Origin: an uncultured Methanobrevibacter sp.
Lineage (GTDB): Archaea; Methanobacteriota; Methanobacteria; Methanobacteriales; Methanobacteriaceae
Length of the DNA stretch: 64,000 bases
Direction of reading: 5' to 3'
Assembly (NCBI RefSeq): GCF_902774605.1
Contig: NZ_CACYJE010000010.1
Coordinates: 1 to 64,000, forward strand
A program made the position numbers and the translations under genes. Positions 42,941 through 53,416 of the stretch are shown in pieces. How positions within the stretch are numbered: the first letter of the stretch is position 1; every line of letters starts with the position of its first letter. The notes beneath the pieces were generated by a model. The model was not told the DNA's origin, did not search any database, and saw nothing but the letters and a program-made list of their open reading frames with translations.

Positions 42941-43831
42941 ATGAGATTAAAGAACATAGTGATAATATTTTCAATGCTTTTCATTATCCTATGCATCGGC
43001 AGCGCATCAGCATCCGAAGATGTGTCAAACCTGACGGTCGCTGACGACAGCCCTGCCCTTGAAAATGAAAATGTTGATCAAATAGCACAGGAAGTTGAAA
43101 AACAGGAAAGTGAAATCCTTAAGGACAATGCAACCGGAACCGAAACCAATAATACTGCCCCTGCCCAAACAACACAGAAGAGCCCATCCAACACCAAGAA
43201 AACCGAAGCGTTCATCCTGGGAAACCTGGATTTCATCAAGAAATCCAATAAGTACGTGAAAATCAAAGTCGCAACATTTGATGAATCAAAAAACAAGCTT
43301 GTCATCCATAAAAATGTGAAAGTGACCGTTAAAGTTAAAATCGGCAAAACAACCAAGACATATAAGGTTACAACCAATTCAAAAGGAGTGGCGAAGGTGT
43401 TCAACGTTAAAAAATTGAAGGTTGGCACATATAAGGTGAGAATAACCTCAAACGATGACCGCTACACCATTAACGATAAGGGAATGCTCAACATATACAA
43501 GAAAAAAGTCAAGACCCTGACCCTCAAGATCAACAAGAGGAAAAAAGTCAAAAGAGATTACATTGAAAGCTACTACCTTAAGAGGAATGCTGAAAATCCT
43601 AAAGGAGTGTATGCAACCAGCTACAATGCAAAAGACCCTCTTGACGGAAACCCCGATACCCTGGTATTGAAGGCCAAGTTCTTCTTCAAAAACAAGAAGA
43701 CCGGAAAAATCAAAACAAAAATCGTGAAGACCAAGGACGACAGCTATTACCTGTTCAAAATACTTCCTTACACAAAATTGATTAAAGGATACACACCTAT
43801 TAAAACTAAAATCTGGTACGTTACCATTTAA
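42941..43831 (+). CDS. Secreted protein with Ig-like repeat
   Basis: A 296-residue protein with a signal peptide (NIVIIFSMLFIILCIGSASA), an acidic stretch, then an Ig-like domain (about residues 85-185, HKNVKVTVKVKIGKTTKTYK, KVTTNSKGVAKVFNVKKLK) of the same style as the Lys-rich end domain of the adhesins at 5924 and 7800. The C-terminal 100 residues are unique and basic, with YESYYLKR-like sequences. GGTGAT lies four bases before ATG 42941, favouring this start over ATG 42935. There is no anchor. It ends in a shared terminator with the convergent alaS gene. Confidence 0.75.
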   Translation: MRLKNIVIIFSMLFIILCIGSASASEDVSNLTVADDSPALENENVDQIAQEVEKQESEILKDNATGTETNNTAPAQTTQKSPSNTKKTEAFILGNLDFIKKSNKYVKIKVATFDESKNKLVIHKNVKVTVKVKIGKTTKTYKVTTNSKGVAKVFNVKKLKVGTYKVRITSNDDRYTINDKGMLNIYKKKVKTLTLKINKRKKVKRDYIESYYLKRNAENPKGVYATSYNAKDPLDGNPDTLVLKAKFFFKNKKTGKIKTKIVKTKDDSYYLFKILPYTKLIKGYTPIKTKIWYVTI

Positions 43832-43834
43832 ATA

Positions 43835-43870
43835 TGGGAAAATCAACTTCCCATCATTTCTTTTTTTAAA
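43835..43870. terminator. Hairpin terminator between convergent genes
   Basis: ATGGGAA (43835-43841) pairs with TTCCCAT (43849-43855), followed by CATTTCTTTTTTTAAAAAAA. The T-run serves the plus-strand gene and the A-run serves alaS on the other strand. Confidence 0.5.
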
Positions 43871-43894
43871 AAAATAGTTAAAGGATAATGTAGA

Positions 43895-46591
43895 TTATCC
43901 TTTGATTAAATCAACTGCCGTTTGGATGGCCTCATCCATCTTATCGGTGTTTTTACCTGCACCCTGTGCAAGTGTCAAGCGGCCTCCACCGCCACCGCCA
44001 AGTACTCCTGCTGCGGTTTTGATGATTTCATTGATCTTAACACCATCATCAATTGCATTCTGTGAAGCCGCACCGACGATTTTGCCGTCACTGTTGCCCA
44101 TGATGACCACATCAGCCTTTCCGTTGTCGGTAAAGTCAGTAGCCATTTTTTGCAGTTCCTTGAAGTCCGCTTCGATTAATTGATGAACCACTTTCAGTCC
44201 GTTGATTTCATCATACTCATCGGCGAGTGAGTTCATCTTCAATGATGCGATTTCTGATTTCAGACGATCGATTTCGTTTTTCTGAGCCTTCCATTCGCTG
44301 AAGAACCTGTCGCAGGTTTTCGGCAATTGGTCGTTTTCAACCTTGAATATTCCTGAGCTTTCACGTAATAGTTCACTGTCATGCTGCATTGAATCGATTG
44401 CTGCAAGTCCTGCTGAAAAGTCAATCCTTTCAACACCGTCCTGCACCCTTTCGGTCTTGTTGATTTTAATCGGTCCGACAACACCTGTTCTGAGAACGTG
44501 TGTTCCTGCACATGCCTGAACGTCGACTCCAGGAATCTTGACTACACGTATCATCTTGCCCGGCACGATTCCTCCCTGGTAGAGCACGAAACCGTAGAGT
44601 TCCTGTGCCTCGTCACGTGTATGGAATTGGATGTCGAGTTCAATGTTCTGCATCACGTATTCGTTGGCGAGTTTCTCGATTTCATTTAACTCTTCCTGTG
44701 TGATGCGCTTGTAGTGTGAAAGGTCTATACGTGCACGGGTGAGCTCGTTTTGTGATCCTGCCTGCCAGATGTGTTGACCGAGGACTTTACGTGCCGCTGC
44801 GATTACAAGGTGTGTTCCTGTGTGGTGGCGTGCAAGGGTTATTCTCCTGTTCCAGTCGATTTTGCCGTTTGCGGTCTTGCCAACCACATCATCTGTGATG
44901 TCCCCAGCTATATGGTGCAATACGACATTGTCGATTTTTTCAGCATATGGTATTTTAAATGATTCCCCGTCGATGGAAACTTCACCTATGTCGGATGGCT
45001 GGCCTCCTCCTTCAGGGTAGAATGTTGTTTTGTCAAAAATCAGGCACTTGTCCCCGTCCTTTTCAACAAGTCCCAAAACCTCAGCTTCAAATTCTTCCTG
45101 GTAGAAATCTTTATAGAACAGTAAATCTGTTTCGGGATAGTCCACCTTGAATGTGGACTTCTTGTTGGTAGTGTCCTTCTCGTGAGCACCGGCAACCTGT
45201 GTGAAGAAGTTGTCCGGAACGTTTACGGTAAAGTCATCGCCTGCCATTTCAACAACTGTTTCCGGAGGCATTCCATGAGCATCATACAAGTCAATGAGCA
45301 TGTCAAGAGGCATTTCAGTCTTGCCTTCCTTTTTAAGTCTTTTGATGGCTCTTTTAACAATGCTTTTACCCTTCTTAACTGTGGAAGCATATCTTTCTTC
45401 CTCTAAAGAAATGATATTCATGATATGCTCTTCTGAATCGCGTATTTCAGGGTAGAACTTGGATAGGAAATCCAATTGTATTGCCATGACATCAGCAAGT
45501 GATTCCTTCATGTTGAGTTCCTTCATGAAACGGATTGTCCTTCTTAAAACCAGCCTTGCAAGGTAACCTTCCTTGACGTTTGACGGGATGATGCCGTCGG
45601 CAATCATGAATGCCAAACAACGGGTATGGTCAGCGATTATATAAATGGCTTCCATAGGTTCAGCGGCTTTCAGGTACTCTTCAAGAGTCAAATCAAGACT
45701 GTCAGCCACCTGTTGCCTAAGCTCCTTCAAGTCGCCAATGTCCTCAATATCCATCATGCCTGCAATCTGCGCGTTTCTTCCCTGAATGTCCTCGTTGATT
45801 TCAACGCCGGTCAATTCCTTAAGCTTGTCCACAACAGGTGCGAAGCATGCGTCATAGGCGGTTGGTGTTCCCTGTGAAATCCATGCTATACGTTCCAAAC
45901 CGTAACCGGTATCAACCACTTTAATAGGGATTTCCTTTTTATCGCCGTTCTCCAATGTCTCATATTGGATGAAAACTAAAGTAGCGAGTTCCACTCCACG
46001 GCAGCATACCTCGTAGCATGGCCCTTCGTTACCTCCTCCACTCCACCATGATTTGATGAATGTGATCTCTTCAGTGTTGATTCCGATGTGTTCGAAGAAT
46101 TTGTGGCACAGTTCAATTGTGCGGTCTTCCCAGTAGATGAAGTCATCTTCCTTGTTGATTACAGTATGGGTTCCCATTGTAAAGCAGGTCATGTGACGGC
46201 CTGTTCTTCCGACATTGTCAACGTCATTCAACCTGATTGATGGCTGAGCCATTTCAATAGGGTTTGCCGGCGGCTTTACAAGGCCTGATGTTATCCATGG
46301 CTGGAAACAGAAGATTGACGCACCAACCAGGAATACGTCATCCCTCCATCTTTTGGCAAGTACGGGATACCTGTGGACATGTGTGTGTCCTTCGCTTTCT
46401 AAAAATTCTCTAAAGACTTTCTGGATTTCATATAAGTTGTATGGTTTATCGGTTGCAGGATTTGCAATGAACTCATACTCATCACATGGAGCGTCTCCGC
46501 AAGTGTCACGATCCACTTGGGAGTAAAACTCTTGTCCGCAAGTCTTGCAAGTTTGTTTTTTATAACCAAGTTCGTCAAAAATTTCTACCAT
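43895..46591 (-). CDS. alaS: Alanyl-tRNA synthetase
   Basis: An 898-residue enzyme that charges tRNA-Ala. The archaeal N-terminal zinc region is present (KQTCKTCGQEFYSQ, CGDAPC, about residues 14-40). Class II catalytic motifs follow (HVHRYPVLAKRWRDDVFLVGASI; TGRHMTCFTMGTH), then the editing domain with HHTGTH and the later CAGTHVLRTG that bind zinc, and a C-terminal domain with GGGGGGRLTLAQGAG. The length is that of archaeal AlaS. Its promoter lies in the 178-base gap before the ribosomal stalk genes. Confidence 0.97.
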   Translation of the reverse strand: MVEIFDELGYKKQTCKTCGQEFYSQVDRDTCGDAPCDEYEFIANPATDKPYNLYEIQKVFREFLESEGHTHVHRYPVLAKRWRDDVFLVGASIFCFQPWITSGLVKPPANPIEMAQPSIRLNDVDNVGRTGRHMTCFTMGTHTVINKEDDFIYWEDRTIELCHKFFEHIGINTEEITFIKSWWSGGGNEGPCYEVCCRGVELATLVFIQYETLENGDKKEIPIKVVDTGYGLERIAWISQGTPTAYDACFAPVVDKLKELTGVEINEDIQGRNAQIAGMMDIEDIGDLKELRQQVADSLDLTLEEYLKAAEPMEAIYIIADHTRCLAFMIADGIIPSNVKEGYLARLVLRRTIRFMKELNMKESLADVMAIQLDFLSKFYPEIRDSEEHIMNIISLEEERYASTVKKGKSIVKRAIKRLKKEGKTEMPLDMLIDLYDAHGMPPETVVEMAGDDFTVNVPDNFFTQVAGAHEKDTTNKKSTFKVDYPETDLLFYKDFYQEEFEAEVLGLVEKDGDKCLIFDKTTFYPEGGGQPSDIGEVSIDGESFKIPYAEKIDNVVLHHIAGDITDDVVGKTANGKIDWNRRITLARHHTGTHLVIAAARKVLGQHIWQAGSQNELTRARIDLSHYKRITQEELNEIEKLANEYVMQNIELDIQFHTRDEAQELYGFVLYQGGIVPGKMIRVVKIPGVDVQACAGTHVLRTGVVGPIKINKTERVQDGVERIDFSAGLAAIDSMQHDSELLRESSGIFKVENDQLPKTCDRFFSEWKAQKNEIDRLKSEIASLKMNSLADEYDEINGLKVVHQLIEADFKELQKMATDFTDNGKADVVIMGNSDGKIVGAASQNAIDDGVKINEIIKTAAGVLGGGGGGRLTLAQGAGKNTDKMDEAIQTAVDLIKG

Positions 46592-46769
46592 ATAAATCAG
46601 TTCTAAATAATTTATTAGTATAGAATATGTTTTTTGACTAATAAATAATTAATGAAAAATCCGGTTGAAATTGATTGAAAATAATATGATGTAGTTAAAA
46701 TAAGTGTGAAAAATAGTGGTTTTTGGTAAAAAGAAAAATAAAAAAAAGAAAGGTGATAGATTAAAAAAT

Positions 46770-47075
46770 CTATCCGAAGAGAGCACCTAATCCAGCTGCT
46801 GCTTCTTCTTCTGAAGCTTCTTCTTCTTCCTCTTCTTCTTCCTCTTCTTCTTCAACTGCTTCAGCTGCTGCAGGTGCTGCTGCAGGTGCAGCTGCTGCCA
46901 TAGCAGTGGTTTCCATAGCTTCGTCGATGTCGACGTCTTCTAAAGCTGCGATTAAAGCTTTGATTCTAGCGTCATCAGCTTCAATTCCTGCTGCTTCAAT
47001 AATACTTTTAACATTTTCTTCGTTAATATCTTTTTCTGCACTGTGCAAAATCATTGCCGCATATATGTATTCCAT
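46770..47075 (-). CDS. rpl12: Ribosomal protein P1/L12 (archaeal)
   Basis: A 101-residue acidic stalk protein: [22 protein letters not shown], an Ala-rich hinge, a Glu-run, then [13 protein letters not shown]. The final tail is identical to that of L10 next to it, as expected because both bind GTPase translation factors. It is 60 bases behind the L10 gene and the last gene of the L1-L10-L12 group. Confidence 0.97.
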   Translation of the reverse strand: MEYIYAAMILHSAEKDINEENVKSIIEAAGIEADDARIKALIAALEDVDIDEAMETTAMAAAAPAAAPAAAEAVEEEEEEEEEEEEASEEEAAAGLGALFG

Positions 47076-47135
47076 GTTATCACCATTAATTTTTTAAAGT
47101 GTTAGTTTTTTTATAATAAAAAATTTTAAATTAAT

Positions 47136-48146
47136 TTAACCGAAGAGAGCTCCTAACCCAGCTGCTGCTTCTTCCTCTGTATTTTCTTCTTCTTCCTCTT
47201 CTTCTGGTTCTTCTTCAACAACTTCTTCTACTACTGGAGCGGCTGCTACAGCAACATTAGAGAGTTTTTCAGCTAATTCGTCATCAATAGCACCAGGTGC
47301 GTCAGCAACTTCGGATGCTAATGCTAACATTTTAGCTTGTGCTAAACCAATGATCGGTTCTGAAGTTTCAGAAGTCATTATTGCTGCTTCTACACCAACG
47401 TTGATTGCTCTGGTGTATGCAAGAGTAATGATAGTGGAAATAGTTTCATCAGTAGGGATTGCTGCGTTTACAGATAAGTTGAATGCACTTCTAAATGCAT
47501 TTTGAACGTCAGCTAATGTTTGTTCTTCATCGATTGCAAGTACATCGGAAGTGTAAATAGATCCTTCTTCGTATACTGCTTTTAAGTCAATTCCTACTTC
47601 CATCGGATTGATATCCATTCTTGATAAGGTTGCTGCAACTTGTTTGGATACTTCTTCACCAGCTGCTACTACGACTGTTTCTTTTTGTACGCAGATTTTT
47701 CCTTTATCAATTTTTGCAGGAATTCCAACTTGTTGTAATTCTCCTAGGAATGGACCTGGTTCAAAACCGGTGTCCCCTTCAGGCACAACAATATCGTCGG
47801 TTGCAATAGATCCTGGTTTTGCAGGAGCTGAGGTTTTGCTGTCTTCCAATATTTTGTATAATTTGAAAGGGTTCATTTCAGTTGCAATGAGTGCAATTTG
47901 ACCATCCATATGTCCTGATAAATCAACAATGTTGGTTTTTTCAGCATTACAATCTTCGAGAGCTAAGTCAATAAGGTTTTTCTTGGACATTCTGATTACA
48001 GCTTTTCCGTTTAATGATTTCCTCATTTCTTGGAGCTGTTTTGCAGGAATGTTCATTAAGTCGACGATACCGATTACATCGTGTTCGTCAATGATACCTT
48101 TTAGCTCTTTAACTTCTTCCTTTTTCCATTCAGCAACATGAGCCAT
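47136..48146 (-). CDS. rpl10: Ribosomal protein P0/L10 (archaeal)
   Basis: A 336-residue stalk base protein. The N-terminal part ([35 protein letters not shown]) binds 23S rRNA, the centre carries the archaeal insertion, and the C-terminus carries helical spines where L12 dimers dock, ending in an acidic run and [10 protein letters not shown]. Its ATG shares one base with the L1 stop codon (TAATG), so it is coupled with L1. Confidence 0.97.
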   Translation of the reverse strand: MAHVAEWKKEEVKELKGIIDEHDVIGIVDLMNIPAKQLQEMRKSLNGKAVIRMSKKNLIDLALEDCNAEKTNIVDLSGHMDGQIALIATEMNPFKLYKILEDSKTSAPAKPGSIATDDIVVPEGDTGFEPGPFLGELQQVGIPAKIDKGKICVQKETVVVAAGEEVSKQVAATLSRMDINPMEVGIDLKAVYEEGSIYTSDVLAIDEEQTLADVQNAFRSAFNLSVNAAIPTDETISTIITLAYTRAINVGVEAAIMTSETSEPIIGLAQAKMLALASEVADAPGAIDDELAEKLSNVAVAAAPVVEEVVEEEPEEEEEEENTEEEAAAGLGALFG

Positions 48147-48784
48147 TAGATCACCCTCACTACTGGTCCCATAGTTGTTTTAATAAACATGGACTTTATT
48201 TGACTTCTTCCTTTTTCTAAATTGCGGTCTAAGACTGTAAGAACAGTTTCCACATTTTCAGCTATATCCTCGTCTGACATGTCTTGGCTTCCAACAACGA
48301 TTTGAATAGAAGGTTGTTGTTTAACGCCCACTTTGACAGTACTTTGTAATCTTTCTAAAAGAGGATCTAATTTGATACTTGCAGGCACTGGCTTAGGCAT
48401 TTTTCCACGTGGACCTAAAACTGGACCGAGGAATCTACCTACGAGTGGCATCATATCAGCTTGAGCTACTAAGAAATCAACAGAGTTAGCCATTTTTTTA
48501 GCTGATTTTCTGTCTTTTCCGAACTCTTCTAAATCCTGTTTGTTGATTACAGTGTCAAGACCAGCATCTTTAGCTTGAACAATGAGTTCCCCATCAGCGA
48601 TGACTCCGATTTTAACATCTTTGCCACGGCCGTTAGGAAGAGTAACTTCCTCATTAAACCTATTTTCTGGCTTTTTGACATCTAAGTCTCTGATATTAAT
48701 GATAATATCAATAGACTCAGTGAAGTTTCTCGGCTTAGATTGTTCTTTAGCCTCCTTCACCGCGTTAATTACATCTTGTGTCAT
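48146..48784 (-). CDS. rpl1: Ribosomal protein L1 (archaeal)
   Basis: A 212-residue protein of the L1 stalk ([50 protein letters not shown]). In methanogens L1 also represses its own operon by binding the mRNA; whether the site is here is not visible to me. It overlaps L10 by one base. The gap of 185 bases upstream, with AT-rich TATA-like sequence, should hold the operon promoter. Confidence 0.97.
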   Translation of the reverse strand: MTQDVINAVKEAKEQSKPRNFTESIDIIINIRDLDVKKPENRFNEEVTLPNGRGKDVKIGVIADGELIVQAKDAGLDTVINKQDLEEFGKDRKSAKKMANSVDFLVAQADMMPLVGRFLGPVLGPRGKMPKPVPASIKLDPLLERLQSTVKVGVKQQPSIQIVVGSQDMSDEDIAENVETVLTVLDRNLEKGRSQIKSMFIKTTMGPVVRVI

Positions 48785-48969
48785 TATTTATCCCCCATGA
48801 ACATTCGCTGTTCATTGGATTTTCAATTGGTTTCATGAGAATCGATTACAAGAAAAAAATTCTTCAACGATTGCATGAATTAAAAACAGTATATCAATTA
48901 TAACCTTAATTATAACGTCATATACACTGTTGCTTATTAACTTAATTTTAAATTTAAACTGGACAATAT

Positions 48970-49452
48970 CTATTCAGTTAAGATATCGTCATATACTCCA
49001 GCATCAACATCTTTTTGTGCTTCTCTAGGGTCTTTACCGTCAACGGATAATCCCATACTTACACAGGTTCCCATAACTTCTTTAACACCTGCTTTGTAAT
49101 CGTTTGCGAGTAATGAATCGAATTTCATTCTAGCGATTTTTAAAGCGGTTTCGATTGGGACATCATTGATGATGTCTAAACCTGGTTCATGAGAAGCTTT
49201 GTCAATGCCTAATTCTTCCATGATTAATGCAGTTGTTGGTGGAGTACCGATTTCGATTTCGAATTCTTTAGTATCTCTATCAATTGAGACTTTAACAGGC
49301 ACTTTCATTCCTGCGAAGTCTGCGCTTTTCTTATTGATTTCTTCAACTACTTGCATCATGTTAATACCGAAAGGTCCTAATGCTGGGCCTAATGGTGGTC
49401 CTGGAGTTGCAGTTCCACCTTCGATAAGAACTTCGACTGTATCTTTAGCCAT
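48970..49452 (-). CDS. rpl11: Ribosomal protein L11 (archaeal)
   Basis: A 160-residue protein that binds 23S rRNA at the GTPase centre: [32 protein letters not shown]-type start and [14 protein letters not shown]. The length is typical of archaea. Its ATG shares one base with the Spt5 stop codon (TGATG), so they are cotranslated. Confidence 0.97.
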   Translation of the reverse strand: MAKDTVEVLIEGGTATPGPPLGPALGPFGINMMQVVEEINKKSADFAGMKVPVKVSIDRDTKEFEIEIGTPPTTALIMEELGIDKASHEPGLDIINDVPIETALKIARMKFDSLLANDYKAGVKEVMGTCVSMGLSVDGKDPREAQKDVDAGVYDDILTE

Positions 49453-49922
49453 CAGTCAGCCTCCTTTTGAATTATTCTAATTTGATCAGCTTTAACAGTA
49501 ACCGGAATTGGTACTGCAGCTTCTATTAACTCAAGAACGACTTCTTCACGTGATTCATCGATACGAACCACTTTTGCTCTTTCTCCTTTGAAAGGACCAG
49601 AAATGAGTTCCACAATACTTCCCTTTTGGATAGAGGAAATAATTGGTTCTGGTTTTAAGAATCTTTTCACTTCTTCAAAGGTAATACCAACACTACCTTC
49701 TACAACACCTCTTAAATGTTGTACTTTCAAATCAGGATTTCTAAGATCAATTTTTGTTGATGATTCAACTAAAATGTAACCTTTTAAAGATTCTGGAACA
49801 AGAATTGATGAAATACCAATACCATCAATGGTTCTAGCCTTACGTGCTAAAAGCCTTGCAACGTTCCTTTCTTGACCTGCAGAGGTCTTAAGAGCGTATA
49901 TAGTACTGTTAGTATCTTCCAT
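49452..49922 (-). CDS. spt5: Transcription elongation factor Spt5/NusG
   Basis: A 156-residue protein with an NGN domain ([21 protein letters not shown]) and a KOW domain ([22 protein letters not shown]). It binds RNA polymerase clamp together with Spt4 and raises processivity. It is coupled to L11. The upstream gap of 240 bases holds a TATA-like box (TATACTATTAGG on the minus strand) and separates it from secE. Confidence 0.96.
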   Translation of the reverse strand: MEDTNSTIYALKTSAGQERNVARLLARKARTIDGIGISSILVPESLKGYILVESSTKIDLRNPDLKVQHLRGVVEGSVGITFEEVKRFLKPEPIISSIQKGSIVELISGPFKGERAKVVRIDESREEVVLELIEAAVPIPVTVKADQIRIIQKEAD

Positions 49923-50164
49923 GAAAAATTCACCTATTTTTAAAGTTTTTAGTTGTTAATAAAATCATACATTAAGTTAAAAATATTATAGAAGCCATTG
50001 TTTTAAGAATAAAAATTCCCAAAAAGTCAAGATTTCTATAATATTAATATTTATGATACCTAATAGTATATAAAAGTTTTCAAAAAACTAGAAATATTAA
50101 CAAAAAATCATTACTGAAATTTTATTATAAATTTAAAAAGAGATTAAAAAAAATAATAATTGGT

Positions 50165-50344
50165 TTAGATACCAATCAGGTAACCTAAACATACTATGAT
50201 GTAACCGAAACCGCCGATAATGACAACACCAATAGCGGATATCTTAGCCAATTCACGGTATTCAATACGATCAGGTTTCCTTGATACTTTTAATACTCTT
50301 TTACTGTCCTTAATAAATTTATCGAAACTTTCTTGTACATTCAT
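50165..50344 (-). CDS. secE: Preprotein translocase subunit SecE
   Basis: A 59-residue protein: a charged amphipathic N-terminal helix (ESFDKFIKDSKRVLKVSRKPD) and a single membrane helix (AIGVVIIGGFGYIIVCLGYLI). It is the archaeal Sec61-gamma homologue, which clamps SecY. It is found between ftsZ and spt5, the usual order in methanogens. Confidence 0.93.
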   Translation of the reverse strand: MNVQESFDKFIKDSKRVLKVSRKPDRIEYRELAKISAIGVVIIGGFGYIIVCLGYLIGI

Positions 50345-50456
50345 GTAAATAACCCAAAATAAAAAATTTATAAATTATAATAAAATAATAGTAATAAAAT
50401 AATTTTTATTTTAACCATTAATAAATGTTTGCATTATATGAAAAAAAATGATAGAA

Positions 50457-51593
50457 TTAGAAGATTCCATCAATGAAATCATCTAACTGATCATTACCTG
50501 TTTCCGGTTCCGCTTTTTCTTCAGCATACTCGATATCAGGAGTGCTGTCTGAAGAAATTTTAGCGTCAATGCCTGAAACGACCACAGTGGTCCTGACAAT
50601 GTTTTGAAGGCTTTCATCAATTTGAGTACCCCAAATGATGTTAGCTTCAGGATCCAATTTGTCAGCAACGACCTGAACGATTTTTTCAGCTTCATGTAAT
50701 GTTAAATCAGAACTACCGGTAATGTTCACTAATGCGCCTTTAGCATTGGAAATGTCAATGTCTAACAATGGGCTGCTTAATGCTTCATGTACAGATTCTA
50801 ATGCTCTGTCGCCTGATTCGGACTCGCCCATACCAATCATTGCCATTCCGGAACCGCCCATGATGCTTCTGATATCTGCGAAGTCCAGACTTACTAGACC
50901 ACGTTTGGTTATAAGTTCAGTGATTCCCTTAACTGCCCTTCCGAGGATTTCATCGGAAACCATGAAAGCCTTGTTCAATGGCAGGCTAGGTGCAACTTCC
51001 AGCAATTTGTCATTTGGAATAATGATTACGGTATCTGCAGATTCTTGGAGTTTTTCTAAACCTTGCTCAGCATTTTCCCTTCTTTTGATTCCTTCAGCAG
51101 AAAATGGCAAGGTAGCTACAGCTACGGTCAATGCACCTAATTTTTTAGCCAGCTTAGCGATGATCGGAGCTGAACCAGTACCGGTTCCTCCACCAAGACC
51201 ACAGGTCACGAATACCATGTCTGCGCCTTCCAGTTCATCCCTAATTTCATCTTCGCTTTCTTCTGCGCATTCTTCACCGACAGCCGGGTCTCCACCAGCG
51301 CCTAATCCTTTGGAGGTTTGTCTTCCTAAAAGGATTTTTTTACCAGATTGGCTGTAAAATAAATCTTGAGCATCAGTATTTACTGCAATTGTTGTTGCTC
51401 CTTCGATACCCATTTCGTTTAATCTTGAAATAGTGTTGTTTCCTGCTCCTCCAGCACCAACAACATAAATTTTAGTTCTAACACCATCCATAATGCTTAT
51501 AAGCTCATCATCTATGTCGGAAGAGAGCTTTTCTGGTGCCTTTTCTTCCATTCTTTGTTCGGATTCTTTGATTGCATCATCTATAAATTTCAC
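50457..51593 (-). CDS. ftsZ: Cell division protein FtsZ
   Basis: A 378-residue tubulin-like GTPase that forms the division ring. It has [20 protein letters not shown] and the tubulin signature [18 protein letters not shown], then the T7-like loop region [17 protein letters not shown]. The N-terminus has an extension of about 35 residues and the C-terminus ends in a short acidic tail ([12 protein letters not shown]) that resembles the partner-binding peptide. Confidence 0.97.
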   Translation of the reverse strand: MKFIDDAIKESEQRMEEKAPEKLSSDIDDELISIMDGVRTKIYVVGAGGAGNNTISRLNEMGIEGATTIAVNTDAQDLFYSQSGKKILLGRQTSKGLGAGGDPAVGEECAEESEDEIRDELEGADMVFVTCGLGGGTGTGSAPIIAKLAKKLGALTVAVATLPFSAEGIKRRENAEQGLEKLQESADTVIIIPNDKLLEVAPSLPLNKAFMVSDEILGRAVKGITELITKRGLVSLDFADIRSIMGGSGMAMIGMGESESGDRALESVHEALSSPLLDIDISNAKGALVNITGSSDLTLHEAEKIVQVVADKLDPEANIIWGTQIDESLQNIVRTTVVVSGIDAKISSDSTPDIEYAEEKAEPETGNDQLDDFIDGIF

Positions 51594-51714
51594 AAATTAA
51601 CCCCACTTACTCTGCTAATTTAAAATTATTGTTAAATATTTCTATTGCAACTCATATTTAAATGCAACTATAAACATATAAATATGAAATTTCCATGTGA
51701 GAAAAATTATATAA

Positions 51715-52287
51715 TTAGTCCCTAGGCATTGCTATTATCTCATGGAATTTCAAATCGAAGAGGTTTTTGGCATTTACAGGTGTTAAGATGACTGCAGTGT
51801 CAACCCCATGGCCCCTTCCGCCGATGGCTATGATTTCCTCTCCGACAGGAACCAGTCCCGCATCGGCAGCCATGATTGTTATTTCGCCTGCAACCTTTAC
51901 CCCATGGGAGAACATCCTCAGTGTGTCGGCCACAATATCCAATGGTGAGTATCCTCCGTACTTGTTTGTAACTCCCCTTGCAGCTCCGCTGAATGCATGG
52001 CTTCCCAGATATGTTTTGACTCCAACCTTCTCGAGCTTTTCAACCATCTCTTCGGAAATGTCTGACTCGTTGTCTCCGCTGAATCCCATGTGATGGGTGA
52101 CGTTGATTATTTCAATGTCATCGTCAATGGCTTCGCGCAGTTTTAAGGCTGATTGGCCTGATGATGAAGCAATCAGGATTCTTTTTATGCCTTCAGATGC
52201 ATCTAACTTGTCATTAACGGCTTTAATTAATTCGTCAGTGTAGTCTTCGCCTTGTTTGTCAAAGTATGTTATAAATTTCCTTGCCAT
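51715..52287 (-). CDS. Pyruvate kinase alpha/beta-domain protein
   Basis: A 190-residue stand-alone protein that matches the C-terminal (PK_C) domain of pyruvate kinase: IKRILIASSSGQSALKLREAI, VTHHMGFSGDNE, HAFSGAARGVTNKYGGYSP, and VGEEIIAIGGRGHGVDTAVIL. It has no barrel domain, so it cannot be a pyruvate kinase; it may bind a ligand. Stand-alone copies are common in methanogens, function unknown. It is divergent from the next gene across 80 bases. Confidence 0.88.
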   Translation of the reverse strand: MARKFITYFDKQGEDYTDELIKAVNDKLDASEGIKRILIASSSGQSALKLREAIDDDIEIINVTHHMGFSGDNESDISEEMVEKLEKVGVKTYLGSHAFSGAARGVTNKYGGYSPLDIVADTLRMFSHGVKVAGEITIMAADAGLVPVGEEIIAIGGRGHGVDTAVILTPVNAKNLFDLKFHEIIAMPRD

Positions 52288-52367
52288 TATCGATCATCCC
52301 TAAGAGTTAAATATTTTAAAACCCCATTATATTTTATATCTATATAATTATTTTAATAAAGATTTTT

Positions 52368-53231
52368 ATGAAGACCGATGAACTTGACAAAATTAAGCAT
52401 GTGATTAATGGCGAATACATTGTCATCCCCATTGAGACAGGCTACATTAAGCCCAATGAAGATTTAAATTGCATAATTGAACCTGCAAGGGAGCTGATGG
52501 AGGATGGGGATTATCTTGTCATTGCAGAAACCCCGATTTCAGTTTCACAGGGCAGGTTGGTTGATGAGGCAGAATACACTCCCTCCCTGACCGCCAAGTT
52601 CTTGACAACAGTCTGGAGCAAGTACCTTTGGGGATATGTCCTGGGGCCGGTTTTGGGAATCAAGAAGAGAACCATCAAGAACCTGAGGAAGCTTCCTGAG
52701 GAAACCAAGGCCCATAAGGAGGTTGTTCTCCAGCTGTACGGTTTGAAGCATGCCCTCAAGCCGGCTTCAGAGGCGGGTATCGACTTGAGCAATGCTCCTG
52801 GAACCTGCGTTTCACTGCTTCCGGAAAATCCCGAGAGGGTGGCAATCGAGCTTAAGGGCGAAATCGGCAAGGACGTTTGCGTGATGATCATCGACACTGA
52901 TGCGACCTACATGAAAAACGGCAAGTACTTCACCGGCCTTCCGATAGCCATTGACGGAATCGATGCCGACAATGGGTTTTTCGGCTACCTGAAGGGTCAG
53001 CTGTCTGAGAATATGGGCTCAACACCGTTGGGCTGCAGCGAGAGGATGGATGTTGAAAGCGCCCTTGAAATCGCCAACATTGCCGAGGACTATCAGAAAT
53101 CATTATCCACCGAGATGAAAACCATACATAGCGTCAAGGAGGTTTTGGGTTCCGAAATCGATGAAGTGACAATTGAAGATTTGGATTCCATCACACACAC
53201 TCCGGCAGTCATCATCAGGCATGTTGGGTGA
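52368..53231 (+). CDS. F420-0 gamma-glutamyl ligase-related protein
   Basis: A 287-residue protein related to CofE, the enzyme adding glutamates to coenzyme F420-0: IPIETGYIKPNEDLNCII, DGDYLVIAETPISVSQGR, GKDVCVMIIDTDATYMKN and GSTPLGCSERMDVESALEIAN. It is longer than CofE and differs in several motifs, so it is probably the paralogous family found in methanogens, with an unknown substrate. A typical CofE is expected elsewhere. Confidence 0.8.
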   Translation: MKTDELDKIKHVINGEYIVIPIETGYIKPNEDLNCIIEPARELMEDGDYLVIAETPISVSQGRLVDEAEYTPSLTAKFLTTVWSKYLWGYVLGPVLGIKKRTIKNLRKLPEETKAHKEVVLQLYGLKHALKPASEAGIDLSNAPGTCVSLLPENPERVAIELKGEIGKDVCVMIIDTDATYMKNGKYFTGLPIAIDGIDADNGFFGYLKGQLSENMGSTPLGCSERMDVESALEIANIAEDYQKSLSTEMKTIHSVKEVLGSEIDEVTIEDLDSITHTPAVIIRHVG

Positions 53232-53416
53232 ATATAGCCCCCATCAGCGTTTTTCAGGCCAAACGAGTTTTATTTTAAATTAAATTTAATTTTTAACTGA
53301 TTTAAACTTTAAAAAAACTATCTGAAAGAAAGTTTTATATTTATGATTTTACAAAAAATACATTATTATAACTTAGAAATTATAATATTATTGATTATAT
53401 TAATTAGTTAACGGAT

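Noticed and set aside
50722-51357. 211-codon plus-strand frame over ftsZ
   Set aside because: A shadow of a strongly conserved gene.
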